From positions 2,961,786 to 3,025,785 of the forward strand of contig NZ_JAGIOO010000001.1 of assembly GCF_017876755.1 (NCBI RefSeq): a DNA stretch of 64,000 nt. Direction: 5' to 3'. A program made the translations under genes and the position numbers. This document shows positions 1 through 8,343 of this stretch, one piece after another (position 1 is the stretch's first letter; each line of letters begins with the position of its first letter). Under the pieces are notes generated by a model. It was not told the origin of the DNA. It saw only the letters and a program-made list of their open reading frames with translations, and did no database searches. This stretch comes from Crossiella equi. GTDB lineage: Bacteria; Actinomycetota; Actinomycetes; Mycobacteriales; Pseudonocardiaceae.

Positions 1-2
1 TC

Positions 3-1241
3 ATCGTGCTGGCCTGGGTGCGCATGGGCCGCGACGTCTGGGCGGGCCGCACCGGCACCCGGGGCATGCTGCTCGCGGTGGCCGCGTGGACCATCCCGCT
101 GCTGGTCGCGCCGCCGCTGTTCAGCCGCGACATCTACAGCTACCTGGCGCAGGGCATGCTCGCGCTGCAGGGCTACGACCCCTACCAGGTCGGCCCGTCC
201 GAGCTCACCGGCCCGCTGCTGGACAACGTCAGCTCGCTCTGGCAGAACACCCCGGCGCCGTACGGACCGCTGTTCGTGCTGGTGGCCAAGGCCGTGGTCT
301 GGGTCACCGGCGACAGCATGATCTTCGGCGTGGTGCTCATGCGCCTGGCCATGGCCGGTGGCCTGGTGCTGCTGTGCTGGTCGCTGCCGCGCCTGGCCCG
401 GCGGCTGGGCGGCAAGCCCGCGCTGGCGCTGTGGCTGGCCGCGGCCAACCCGATCACCCTGGTGCACCTGGTCGGCGGCCCGCACAACGACCTGCTGATG
501 GTCGGCCTGCTCGCCGCGGGCGTGGTGTTCGCGCTGGAGCACCGGTACGTGCTGGGCATCGTCCTGGTCACCCTCGGGGTGTCGGTCAAGGCCTCGGCGG
601 TGTTCGTGCTGCCGTTCCTGGTGTGGATGTGGGCCGCGCACCTGGCCGAGGGCTCGCCCCGGCGCCGGTTCGTGCGCGCGGCGGGCTACGGGCTGTCCGT
701 GTTCGTCACCACGTTCACCCTGACCATGCTGGCCGCCGGGGTCGGCATGGGCTGGCTCAGCTCGCTCGGCAACTCCTCGGCCGTCATCAACTGGCTGTCG
801 CTGCCCACCGCGGTCGGCCAGTTCGCGCACGGCCTGGTCAACATCTTCGTCAGCGTGGACGGCGGCTGGTTCCTCGACGTCGCCCGCACCACCGGCATGA
901 TCCTGCTCGGCGCCTACGGCTTGCGGCAGTGGTGGCTGGCCCGCCAGGGCGGTCCCCAGGCCCTGCACCGGGCCGCGCTGGTGCTGCTGGCCTCGTGCGT
1001 GCTCGGCCCGACCGTCTTCCCCTGGTACTTCAGCTGGGCGCTGGCCCTGGCCGCGGGCTTCGTGTGGAGCGGGCGCGCGGTGGTCGGCCTGGTGGCGGTG
1101 TCGGTGTGGCTGCTGCTGGTCACCTACCCGACCGGTGACTCCGCGCTCTACGACTGGACCTACCTCGCGGGCGCGTTCGCGGTGTCCGCGCTGGCCGCGG
1201 TCTCCCTGGTACGCCCGGACCCGCTGCGCCTGCGGTCCTGA
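3..1241 (+). CDS. mptA: alpha-1,6-mannopyranosyltransferase MptA-like (5' partial)
   Basis: Polytopic membrane glycosyltransferase of the GT-C MptA/MptB family. In mycobacteria these use polyprenyl-phosphate mannose to extend the alpha-1,6 mannan backbone of lipomannan and lipoarabinomannan on the outer face of the membrane. Seen here: about ten hydrophobic segments, the early DIYSYLAQG stretch followed by YDPY, and PYGPLF, all typical of the family. The reading frame is open to the window edge, so the N-terminus is missing; the GTG at 6 is probably internal. The next genes are an Rv2175c homologue and a PknL-like kinase, the same order as Rv2174 to Rv2176 in M. tuberculosis, which favours MptA over MptB. 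Confidence 0.85.
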   Translation: MVLAWVRMGRDVWAGRTGTRGMLLAVAAWTIPLLVAPPLFSRDIYSYLAQGMLALQGYDPYQVGPSELTGPLLDNVSSLWQNTPAPYGPLFVLVAKAVVWVTGDSMIFGVVLMRLAMAGGLVLLCWSLPRLARRLGGKPALALWLAAANPITLVHLVGGPHNDLLMVGLLAAGVVFALEHRYVLGIVLVTLGVSVKASAVFVLPFLVWMWAAHLAEGSPRRRFVRAAGYGLSVFVTTFTLTMLAAGVGMGWLSSLGNSSAVINWLSLPTAVGQFAHGLVNIFVSVDGGWFLDVARTTGMILLGAYGLRQWWLARQGGPQALHRAALVLLASCVLGPTVFPWYFSWALALAAGFVWSGRAVVGLVAVSVWLLLVTYPTGDSALYDWTYLAGAFAVSALAAVSLVRPDPLRLRS

Positions 1242-1246
1242 GTTGA

Positions 1247-1276
1247 GACTGTGGCGGCACCGCGGCCGCCACAGTC
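1247..1276. terminator. bidirectional hairpin terminator
   Basis: Perfect 12-bp inverted repeat (GACTGTGGCGGC and its complement) around a 6-nt loop, lying between the convergent ends of mptA and the Rv2175c-like gene. There is no clear T-tract, as is common in high-GC actinomycetes. Confidence 0.7.
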
Positions 1277-1298
1277 GCCGACGGGTTGACTGGAGAAA

Positions 1299-1667
1299 TC
1301 AGAAAGCCATCGCCTGTGCCCGGCGCTTCACCTCGCGGGAGCGGTCGGAGCGCAGCGCGGCGATCGGGGTCCCGGGCAGGCTGTCGTCCTCGGTGAACAG
1401 CCAGCGCAGCACCTCCTCGACCGAGTAGCCACCGTCCTTGAGCACGGTGACCGTTCCGGCGAGGTGCTTGACCACCTCTCCGTCCTCGGTCAGGAACTCC
1501 GCGGGCACCGAGAGGATCTTGTCCCGGCGCAGCGCGAGGAGGTGGCCGTCGCGCAACATCTGGTGCACACGGGTGATCGGCAGGCCGAGGAGGTCCGCGA
1601 CCGTGGGCAGGGGCAGGACCTCCACCTCGCGCTTCAGCACGTCATCGGCGGCAGGGATCGTACTCAC
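1299..1667 (-). CDS. Rv2175c-family winged-helix DNA-binding protein
   Basis: A 122-residue protein matching the Rv2175c family. A predicted helix-turn-helix lies around residues 20-45 (TVADLLGLPITRVHQMLRDG), followed by a short C-terminal domain ending in a basic segment. The M. tuberculosis protein binds DNA and is phosphorylated by PknL near its N-terminus. Here it sits divergently from a PknL-like kinase, so the substrate-kinase pairing is kept. Threonines at residues 3 and 22 are available, but I cannot tell which would be phosphorylated. The start is GTG at 1667, with no convincing Shine-Dalgarno. Confidence 0.85.
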   Translation of the reverse strand: MSTIPAADDVLKREVEVLPLPTVADLLGLPITRVHQMLRDGHLLALRRDKILSVPAEFLTEDGEVVKHLAGTVTVLKDGGYSVEEVLRWLFTEDDSLPGTPIAALRSDRSREVKRRAQAMAF

Positions 1668-1729
1668 AGCGAATCAGCCTGCCACATTCCGTCGGGGTGT
1701 GCGCTGAACCACGGCTTGAGGTGGCTCCG

Positions 1730-1735
1730 TACGAT
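1730..1735 (+). promoter_or_regulatory. candidate -10 box of pknL
   Basis: TACGAT ends 6 nt before an in-frame GTG at 1742. If used, the pknL mRNA would be leaderless. No clear -35 element. Confidence 0.5.
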
Positions 1736-1741
1736 CGGGTT

Positions 1742-3754
1742 GTGCAGACGCGGGGTTCAGTGCTGACGGGCACGGTGTTGGAGCGCCGGTACCGGGTCGA
1801 GGGGTTGATCGCGCACGGTGGCATGTCCACCGTGTACCGGGGCCTCGACACCAGGCTGGACCGCCCGGTCGCCATCAAGGTCATGGACCAGCGGCTTTCC
1901 GGCGACCGGACCTTCCTGGACCGGCTGGAGCGGGAGGCGCGCAGCGCCGCGCGGCTGCACCACGCGAACGTGGTGGGCGTCTACGACCAGGGCATCGACC
2001 CGCAGCCCGACGGCGAGCTGGCCTTCCTGGTCATGGAGCTGGTGCAGGGCGGCACGCTGCGCGACCTGCTGCGCACGCAGTCCCCGCTGTCCGTGCCGCT
2101 GGCGCTGAGCGTGCTCGAGCCGGTGCTGGCCGCCCTGTCCGCCGCGCACCGCTCCGGGCTCATGCACCGCGACATCAAGCCGGAGAACGTGCTCATCGGC
2201 AAGGGCGGCGCGGTCAAGGTCGGCGACTTCGGCCTGGTCCGGGCCATCGCGGGGGTGGGCACCACCAGCGACAGCATGATCCTGGGCACGGTCGCCTACC
2301 TCTCCCCCGAGCAGGTCGCCACCGGCGCCGCGGACGCGCGCAGCGACGTGTACTCCGCGGGCGTGGTGCTCTACGAGATGCTCACCGGGCAGCAGCCCTA
2401 CACCGGCGACACCGCGATCTCGGTGGCCTACCGGCACGTGAACAGCGACATCCCGGCGCCCAGCGAGGCCAAGCCGGGCCTGCCGCCGGAGCTGGACGAG
2501 CTGGTGCTGCGAGCCACCCGGCGCGACCCGGCGCAGCGCCCCGAGGACGCCGAGGCCTTCCTCACCGAGCTGCGCGCGCTGCGCGAGCGGCTGGGCATCG
2601 CGCCGGTCCCGGTGCCGGTGCCGGTCGACCCGGTGGACGAGGCGGTCACCCAGCAGATGAAGCCGGTCCTCGACGACCCGGACGCCACGGTCCGGGCCAT
2701 CCCGCGCCCGCCGGTGGCCGGGCCCGCGCCCATCGGCCCGCAGGGCACCCGCACGATGAACCGCGCCGACCTGCCCGGCCAGCCGCCGCCCGTGCCGGGC
2801 CACCAGCCGCCCACCCCGCCGCGGCCGATGCCGAGCCTGGCCGACGCGCGGGCCAAGGACCGGGCGCGCAGCCGCCGCTCGTTCACCATCTGGGTCAGCG
2901 TGGTGGCCGTGCTCGCGGTGGCCGTGGGCGTCCTGGGCTGGTGGCTGGGCAGCGGCCGGTGGACCACGGTGCCCAACCTGGCCGGTCAGACGCAGGAGAG
3001 CGCGGTCACGGCGGTGCGCAACGCCGACCTGGCGCCCAAGCTGAAGGCCGAGCACCACAACGACGTCGCCTCCGGCACGGTGATCCGCACGGAGCCGGAC
3101 AAGGGCGCGGAGGTCCTGCGCGGCAGCGAGGTCCAGGTCGTGGTCTCGCGCGGCCGCCCGGTCGTCCCGGCCATCAAGCCGGGCGCGGAGCCGACCGAGG
3201 CCGAGCAGCTGATCCGGGACGCGCAGCTGACCCCGCGCAAGGACCCGGGCCTGGACGGCTTCAGCACCGAGGTCCCCGAGGGCAAGGTGCTCAAGGTCAG
3301 CCCGGAGCCGGGCAGCCCGGTCCAGATGGGCGCCACGGTCAGCTACGGCGTGTCCAAGGGCGCCCCGCCGGTGCAGATCCCGAACCTGGCGGGCATGACC
3401 CGCGACGCCGCCTTCGCCGAGCTGCGCCGGGTGGGCCTGGACCCCTTCGAGAAGGGCCAGGAGTTCTCGCAGGACGTCGAGGCCGGGCGGGTGGTCAGCG
3501 CGGACCCGGCGGTCGGCCAGAAGGTGCCCAAGGGCAGCCGGGTGGGCGTGGTCATCTCCAACGCGATCACCGTGCCGAGCTTCCTGGGCCAGGAGGTCCG
3601 CCAGGTCCGCCAGTGGGCGAACGAGAACAACCTCCAGCTGGAGGTCCAGCACGCCTTCGGCGGTGACGACGGCGCCCGGGTGCTGGGCCAGGGCCAGCCG
3701 CCGGGCACCCGGGTCAAGGCGGGCTCGAAGATCTCGGTGACGGCGTTCCCGTGA
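1742..3754 (+). CDS. pknL: Ser/Thr protein kinase with four PASTA domains (PknL-like)
   Basis: Membrane receptor-type kinase. Cytoplasmic kinase domain at residues about 17-280: glycine loop AHGGMSTVYRG, VAIKV lysine, catalytic HRDIKPEN near residue 142 and DFG near 161. A Pro-rich linker follows, then one membrane helix at about 380-402 and four extracellular PASTA repeats to the C-terminus, which in relatives bind muropeptides or lipid II. The position next to mptA and the Rv2175c homologue identifies it as the PknL locus, although M. tuberculosis PknL lacks PASTA repeats, so this architecture is more like PknB. Start: GTG 1742 chosen because of the -10 box; GTG 1697, 15 codons upstream in frame, is the alternative. 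Confidence 0.85.
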   Translation: MQTRGSVLTGTVLERRYRVEGLIAHGGMSTVYRGLDTRLDRPVAIKVMDQRLSGDRTFLDRLEREARSAARLHHANVVGVYDQGIDPQPDGELAFLVMELVQGGTLRDLLRTQSPLSVPLALSVLEPVLAALSAAHRSGLMHRDIKPENVLIGKGGAVKVGDFGLVRAIAGVGTTSDSMILGTVAYLSPEQVATGAADARSDVYSAGVVLYEMLTGQQPYTGDTAISVAYRHVNSDIPAPSEAKPGLPPELDELVLRATRRDPAQRPEDAEAFLTELRALRERLGIAPVPVPVPVDPVDEAVTQQMKPVLDDPDATVRAIPRPPVAGPAPIGPQGTRTMNRADLPGQPPPVPGHQPPTPPRPMPSLADARAKDRARSRRSFTIWVSVVAVLAVAVGVLGWWLGSGRWTTVPNLAGQTQESAVTAVRNADLAPKLKAEHHNDVASGTVIRTEPDKGAEVLRGSEVQVVVSRGRPVVPAIKPGAEPTEAEQLIRDAQLTPRKDPGLDGFSTEVPEGKVLKVSPEPGSPVQMGATVSYGVSKGAPPVQIPNLAGMTRDAAFAELRRVGLDPFEKGQEFSQDVEAGRVVSADPAVGQKVPKGSRVGVVISNAITVPSFLGQEVRQVRQWANENNLQLEVQHAFGGDDGARVLGQGQPPGTRVKAGSKISVTAFP

Positions 3755-3960
3755 CCGACATGATCGGGCGCACCGGGCGGGTGACGGGCCGGGTGGCCCA
3801 GGGCCTGATCGGCGAGGTGATGCTGGAGATCCGCGGCGGGGTGGAGGCGTACTACGCGCTGCCCACCTCGCCGGAGGTGACGGCCGAGGTCGGCACGCGG
3901 GTGCTGGTGGTCAACTTCGAGCCCCCGCGCATGCTCTACGTGGAGCCCTGGGAGTACTGA
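3751..3960 (+). CDS. short NfeD-like OB-fold protein
   Basis: A 69-residue protein beginning IGRTGRVTG and ending in RVLVVNFEPPRMLYVEPW. It resembles the C-terminal OB-fold domain of NfeD proteins with no membrane helix or protease domain. The GTG start overlaps the stop of pknL (GTGA), implying translational coupling. It is followed directly by a flotillin, and NfeD-flotillin pairing is a well-known conserved neighbourhood in which NfeD helps flotillin organise membrane microdomains. The family call rests on the OB-like pattern and this context. Confidence 0.65.
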   Translation: MTDMIGRTGRVTGRVAQGLIGEVMLEIRGGVEAYYALPTSPEVTAEVGTRVLVVNFEPPRMLYVEPWEY

Positions 3961-4027
3961 CCGGCCCGTTGCCGACCCGTTGCAAACCCCCTGGAACCTT
4001 CCTCCCGCGGCCGGTGTCATACCGGGT

Positions 4028-5518
4028 ATGACGATGAATCAGACGGTTTTGCTGCTGGTTGGCGGGGGCGTCGTCGGGTTGCTCCTGCTGTTCCTGCTGC
4101 TCCGCCTCCTGTGGCGGGTGGCCGAGCCCAACGAGGCGATGATCATCTCCGGGTTCGGGGCCAAGGGGGCCGCCGCCGAGTCCGCGGACAGCCTCGGTTT
4201 CAAGATCGTGACCGGCAAGGGCACCCTGGTGCTGCCCGGCTTCCAGGTGGCGCGGCGGCTGTCGCTGGACACCCACGCCGCCAACCTCCAGGTCTCCTGC
4301 GTCACCAAGCAGGGCCTGCCGGTCACCGTGCGCGCCGTGGTGATCTACAAGGTGGGTGACGACTTCGTCTCCATCGCCAACGCCGCCCGCCGGTTCCTGG
4401 ACCAGCAGAACGGCATGAACATCACCATCCACGAGCTGTTCGCCGGACACCTGCGCTCGATCGTCGGCGGGCTGACCATCGAGGAGATGATCCACAACCG
4501 GGACGCGCTCACCGGCGAGGTGCGCCAGTCCTCGGCCATCGAGATGAGCAAGCTCGGCCTGGTGGTGGACTCGCTGCAGATCCAGGAGATCGAGGACGAG
4601 TCCGGCTACATCCTCAACCTGGGCAAGCCGCACGCCGCCGCCGTGGCCGCCGCGGCCCGCATCGCCGAGGCGCAGCGCGACCAGGAGGCCACCGAGGCCG
4701 AGCAGATCGCCGCCGCGAACAAGGCCTCCGCCCAGCGCGACAGCCGGATCAAGCAGTCCTCCTACCAGGCCGAGATCGACGAGGCCGCCGCCAAGGCCCA
4801 GCAGTCCGGGCCGCTGGCCCAGGCCACCGCGCGGCAGGAGGTCGTGGTGCAGGAGACCCGGGCCGCGCAGCTGGAGGCCGACCTGGCCGAGCAGCGGTTG
4901 CAGTCCCAGGTGCGCAAGCCCGCCGACGCCAAGGCCTACGAGACGCGCACCCTGGCCGACGCCGAGCGCGACGCGCAGATCGCCCGCGCCCAGGCCGAGG
5001 CCCGGGAGACCGAGCTGCGCGCCACCGCCGACGCCACCCGCGTGAAGACCGCGGCCCAGGCCGACGCCGAGGCCACCAAGGCCCGCGGCGCGGCCAGCGC
5101 GGCCGCCACCCTGGCCACCGGTGAGGCCGAGGCCGCCGCGGCCAAGGCCCGGGGTCTGGCCGAGGCGGAGGCCGCCCGCGCGAAGGGCCTGGCCGAGGCC
5201 GAGTCGATCAAGGCCCGCTCGAACGCGCTGGCGGAGAACCAGGAGGCCGTGGTCGCGCAGCAGCTGGCCGAGAAGTGGCCGGAGATCGTGGCCGCGGGTG
5301 CGGGCGCGCTGGGCAACGTGGACCACATGGTGGTGCTCAACGGCGCCGACGGCCTGTCCGACCTGCTCGCCAAGGCCATGACGCTGGGCGGCACGGGGCT
5401 CGGCCTGGCCCGCACGCTGATGTCGGCGATGGGCACGCCGGACAAGGCCGCCGACCCGGCCCCGAAGACCGAGGGTGGCCTGGATCTCACCTCCTTCCAG
5501 CAGGCGAAGGAGTCTTAG
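4028..5518 (+). CDS. flotillin-family SPFH protein
   Basis: A 496-residue protein with an N-terminal membrane segment (residues 5-25), an SPFH/band-7 domain to about residue 200, and a long Ala/Glu-rich coiled coil (many EAxAAKA-type units, about 215-410), ending in a flotillin-type C-terminal domain. Flotillins form large membrane-attached cages that organise lipid microdomains. ATG 4028 places the membrane helix at the N-terminus as expected; an upstream in-frame start at 3980 would add an unlikely Pro-rich leader. The upstream NfeD-like gene supports the call. Confidence 0.9.
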   Translation: MTMNQTVLLLVGGGVVGLLLLFLLLRLLWRVAEPNEAMIISGFGAKGAAAESADSLGFKIVTGKGTLVLPGFQVARRLSLDTHAANLQVSCVTKQGLPVTVRAVVIYKVGDDFVSIANAARRFLDQQNGMNITIHELFAGHLRSIVGGLTIEEMIHNRDALTGEVRQSSAIEMSKLGLVVDSLQIQEIEDESGYILNLGKPHAAAVAAAARIAEAQRDQEATEAEQIAAANKASAQRDSRIKQSSYQAEIDEAAAKAQQSGPLAQATARQEVVVQETRAAQLEADLAEQRLQSQVRKPADAKAYETRTLADAERDAQIARAQAEARETELRATADATRVKTAAQADAEATKARGAASAAATLATGEAEAAAAKARGLAEAEAARAKGLAEAESIKARSNALAENQEAVVAQQLAEKWPEIVAAGAGALGNVDHMVVLNGADGLSDLLAKAMTLGGTGLGLARTLMSAMGTPDKAADPAPKTEGGLDLTSFQQAKES

Positions 5519-5565
5519 CGAGACGGATTTTCAGTTGGACTGCGCGCTGGCCCCGATGGGTTCGC

Positions 5566-5571
5566 TACCCT
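5566..5571 (+). promoter_or_regulatory. candidate -10 box
   Basis: TACCCT upstream of the 46-codon ORF at 5619. A transcript starting near 5578 would carry a 41-nt leader containing a strong purine-rich Shine-Dalgarno. Confidence 0.4.
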
Positions 5572-5618
5572 CAACAGATGCCGGTGGGAGGACCGGCGCT
5601 GGGGGAGGGGGAGACCAC

Positions 5619-5759
5619 ATGGACCAGTACGAGGACGAGACCTCGGCCAAGCAGACCGACAGCCGCGCGGAAACGCGCTGGAGTGTGCTGCGCAGGCCGC
5701 AGTCCGACACCGAGGACTCGCCGCGCTTGCACGGCCTGTTCACCGACGTGGCTCATTGA
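5619..5759 (+). CDS. small acidic hypothetical protein (46 aa)
   Basis: Short ORF starting MDQYEDETSAKQ, acidic at the N-terminus with an Arg-rich middle. It has a strong ribosome site (GGGGGAGGGGGAG ending about 5 nt before ATG) and a plausible -10 box further upstream. Its end overlaps the convergent TetR gene by 7 bp. No family recognised; the ribosome site and amino-acid composition are the support. Confidence 0.45.
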   Translation: MDQYEDETSAKQTDSRAETRWSVLRRPQSDTEDSPRLHGLFTDVAH

Positions 5760-6514
5760 GAGGCCTGCCTGGCCTGGACGTAGGACTCGACCCCGCTGAG
5801 CAGGTGGGCGAGCCCGAACTCCAGGTCCGGCAGGACGTCATCCGCGTCCGGGGTCTCCGGCGGCACGTCGAAGACCCCGCCGGAGAGGATGCCGACCAGC
5901 TCCGGGTAGCGCTCGGCGTCCACGTACCGCCCGAGCACCTTCCCGTAGGCGTTGGCCACCGGCCCGTCGCGCTCGGCCCTCGGCCGCTGGTCCACCGAGA
6001 CCCGCGCGAGGCCCTGCACGGCGGCGTAGACGAAGGTCAGCACGGACAGCCGCTCGTAGCCCGCCAGGCCTGACCCGGCCAGCACGCGCAGCCCCGCCTC
6101 CATCCAGGCCAGCTGGTTGGGCCCCACCGGCGGCCGGTCCACCTGCACGCGCAGCAGCCACGGGTGCCGGTGGTCGACCGCCCAGATCGCGCGCGCCCAG
6201 CGTTCCACCCCCGTGCGCCAGTCCGGCGCGAGCGCGATGTCCTCCGGCGGCTGCCCGACCGCGTGGTCCAGCATCAGGTCGACCAGCGACTCCTTGCCCG
6301 GCACGTACCGGTACAGCGACATCGTGGTGTATCCGAGCTCGGCCGCGAGCTTCTGCATGGACAGCGCGTCCAGGCCCTCCGCGTCGGCCAGCCGCACCGC
6401 CGCCTCGACGATCCCGGGCACCGACATCTTCGGCCGGGGGCCCCGGCTCGGCGTGCTGGTCCGCCCCCACAGCAGGGCCAGGCTGCGGTCCATCGGGTCC
6501 TGCTCGGTCGCCAT
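5753..6514 (-). CDS. TetR-family repressor of the adjacent drrAB exporter
   Basis: TetR-type regulator with an N-terminal HTH (about residues 45-65, including LAAELGYTTMSLYRYV) and a C-terminal ligand domain of the TetR_C (tetracycline repressor) type. It is divergent from an ABC exporter, and the intergenic region holds a nested palindrome, so ligand-relieved repression of the exporter is the likely role. The start is uncertain: ATG 6514 is used here; ATG 6544 is in frame; the most upstream GTG at 6589 would put the operator inside the gene and is unlikely. Confidence 0.8.
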   Translation of the reverse strand: MATEQDPMDRSLALLWGRTSTPSRGPRPKMSVPGIVEAAVRLADAEGLDALSMQKLAAELGYTTMSLYRYVPGKESLVDLMLDHAVGQPPEDIALAPDWRTGVERWARAIWAVDHRHPWLLRVQVDRPPVGPNQLAWMEAGLRVLAGSGLAGYERLSVLTFVYAAVQGLARVSVDQRPRAERDGPVANAYGKVLGRYVDAERYPELVGILSGGVFDVPPETPDADDVLPDLEFGLAHLLSGVESYVQARQASQ

Positions 6515-6550
6515 CTCCCACCCATCGCTCGCTTGACGTCCCATCCTAGA

Positions 6551-6592
6551 ACTGTGTATCAAGTACACACATTTGTGTGCGACATACACAGT
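6551..6592. promoter_or_regulatory. nested operator for the TetR/drrAB pair
   Basis: An outer perfect inverted repeat (ACTGTGTAT at 6551-6559 and ATACACAGT at 6584-6592) contains two TetR-like sites: GTGTA-tcaag-TACAC at 6554-6568, with perfect arms, and a less perfect GTGTG-cgac-ATACAC at 6575-6589. It lies between the divergent start codons. Confidence 0.8.
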
Positions 6593-6603
6593 TTGGGGGC
6601 GAC

Positions 6604-7533
6604 ATGGCGGACGACGCCGTGCTGCAGGTCACCGGCCTGCGCAAATCCTTCGGCGGCACCGAGGTGCTGCGCGGAGTCGACTTCACCGCGCGCCGGGGCC
6701 GGGTGCTCGCGCTGCTCGGCCAGAACGGGGCGGGCAAGACCACCGCAGTGCGCATCCTGAGCACGCTGCTCACCGCGGACGGCGGTACCGCACTGGTCGG
6801 CGGCATCGACGTGCGGCGGCACCCGGAGCGGGTGCGCCGGGTGATCGGCCTGACCGGTCAGCAGACCGCGCTGGACGGGCTGCTCACCGGCCGGGAGAAC
6901 CTGGTCATGCTGGGCCGCCTGCACCGGCTGGACCGCCGGGCGGCACGTACCCGCGCGGAGGAGCTGCTGACCGAGTTCGACCTGGTCGGCGCGGGCGACA
7001 AGGCCGTGGCGGAATATTCAGGCGGCATGCGCCGCAGGCTGGACCTGGCCGCGAGCCTGCTCGCCGCTCCCCCGGTGCTGTTCCTGGACGAGCCGACCAC
7101 CGGCCTGGACCCGCGCAGCCGCACCGCGCTGTGGGCCTCGATCGAGGCCCTGCTCGCCACCGGCACCACGATCCTGCTGACCACGCAGTACCTGGAGGAG
7201 GCCGACCGCCTGGCCGACCAGGTGGTGGTGCTGCACCACGGCCGGGTGGTCGCCGAGGGCAGCCCGGACCAGCTCAAGGCGGGGCTGGGCGCGGAACGCC
7301 TGGAGCTGTCCTTCGCCGACGAGCCGGCCCGGCTGCGCGCGCAGGCCGCGCTGGGGGCGACCGCGGTGCGGTACGGCCAGGGCCTGCGCGTGCCGGTGGA
7401 CGGCGTCGCGCACCTGCGCCACCTGCTGGACCGCCTGGCCGCGGCCAACGCCGAACCGGTGGGCCTGGCACTCACCCGGCCCACGCTCGACGACGTCTTC
7501 CTGTCCCTGACCACCGTCGGAGGTGCCGCGTGA
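6604..7533 (+). CDS. ABC exporter ATP-binding protein, DrrA-like
   Basis: A 309-residue cytoplasmic ATPase of the daunorubicin-resistance (DrrA) type. Walker A GQNGAGKT (about residue 40), signature YSGGM, Walker B VLFLDEPTTGLDP and a switch histidine region are all present, followed by the C-terminal extension typical of DrrA. ATG 6604 gives the usual domain spacing; the frame opens a little earlier but inside the operator. The stop overlaps the start of the permease gene. The substrate cannot be read from the sequence; drug or lipid export under TetR control is the usual role. Confidence 0.9.
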   Translation: MADDAVLQVTGLRKSFGGTEVLRGVDFTARRGRVLALLGQNGAGKTTAVRILSTLLTADGGTALVGGIDVRRHPERVRRVIGLTGQQTALDGLLTGRENLVMLGRLHRLDRRAARTRAEELLTEFDLVGAGDKAVAEYSGGMRRRLDLAASLLAAPPVLFLDEPTTGLDPRSRTALWASIEALLATGTTILLTTQYLEEADRLADQVVVLHHGRVVAEGSPDQLKAGLGAERLELSFADEPARLRAQAALGATAVRYGQGLRVPVDGVAHLRHLLDRLAAANAEPVGLALTRPTLDDVFLSLTTVGGAA

Positions 7534-8282
7534 ACGCCCTGGTCGACGCGCGGGTGATGATCGGCCGCGGCCTGCGGCACATCGTGCGCAACCCCGAGCA
7601 GCTCGTGGTCGTGTTCGTGATCCCGTCGATGATGCTGCTGATCTTCCGCTTCATGTTCGGCGGCGCGATCAGCACCGGGACCAGCTACGTGAACTACCTG
7701 ATCGCGGGCATCCTGGTCATCAGCGTGGCCACCAACGCGATGCCCACGGCGGTGAGCGTGCGCCAGGACATGAACGAGGGCCTGGTGGACCGCCTGCGCA
7801 CGATGCCGATGCTGAGCTCGGCGGTGGTCATCGGGCACGTGGTGGCCACGGTCGCCCGCATCGCGCTGTCCCTGACGGCGATGGTCCTGCTGGGCCTGGC
7901 CCTGGGCTTCCGCCCGCAGGCCGGTTTCCCGCAGTGGCTGGCGGTGGCGGGGCTGTTGCTGCTGCTCGGCGCCGCCCTGGCCTGCCTGTCCGCGGTCCTG
8001 GGCCTGCTGGCCAAGACCGTGGAGGGCGCGAGCGGACTGAGCATGATCCTGCTGTTCGTGCCCTACGCCAGCAGCGCGTTCGTACCCGCGCACACCCTGC
8101 CGGACTGGCTGCGCGCCTTCGTCGAGCACCAGCCGCTGACCCTGGTGATGGACGCGGTGCGCCCGATGCTGCTGGGCCTGCCGGGTGGCGACGGCTGGCT
8201 GGCCGCGCTGTGCTGGGGCACGATCCTGGCGGTGGCGGTGCCGCTGACCGGACGGCTGTTCCGGCGCCGCGCGGTGGGCTGA
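7530..8282 (+). CDS. ABC-2 type exporter permease, DrrB-like
   Basis: A 250-residue integral membrane protein with about six hydrophobic segments and the ABC-2 core (around MNEGLVDRLRTMP, matching the DrrB coupling region). The GTG start overlaps the DrrA stop (GTGA), so the two are translationally coupled and should form a homodimeric ATPase plus permease exporter. The family includes antibiotic self-resistance pumps. No biosynthetic cluster is adjacent, so the cargo is unknown. Confidence 0.88.
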   Translation: MNALVDARVMIGRGLRHIVRNPEQLVVVFVIPSMMLLIFRFMFGGAISTGTSYVNYLIAGILVISVATNAMPTAVSVRQDMNEGLVDRLRTMPMLSSAVVIGHVVATVARIALSLTAMVLLGLALGFRPQAGFPQWLAVAGLLLLLGAALACLSAVLGLLAKTVEGASGLSMILLFVPYASSAFVPAHTLPDWLRAFVEHQPLTLVMDAVRPMLLGLPGGDGWLAALCWGTILAVAVPLTGRLFRRRAVG

Positions 8283-8343
8283 GCCGCATCCGGTTGTATG
8301 TGCTTTGGACCTCGCTTGTACCCGGCCGGGTGAGGCTGCCGCC

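Noticed and set aside
1757-3652. Long minus-strand ORF antisense to the kinase gene
   Set aside because: Ala/Arg/Gly/His-rich composition without domains, fully inside the well-supported kinase gene; a GC-rich antisense shadow. The same holds for long antisense ORFs at 23923-26814, 26360-28738, 29350-32841 and 49322-51820.
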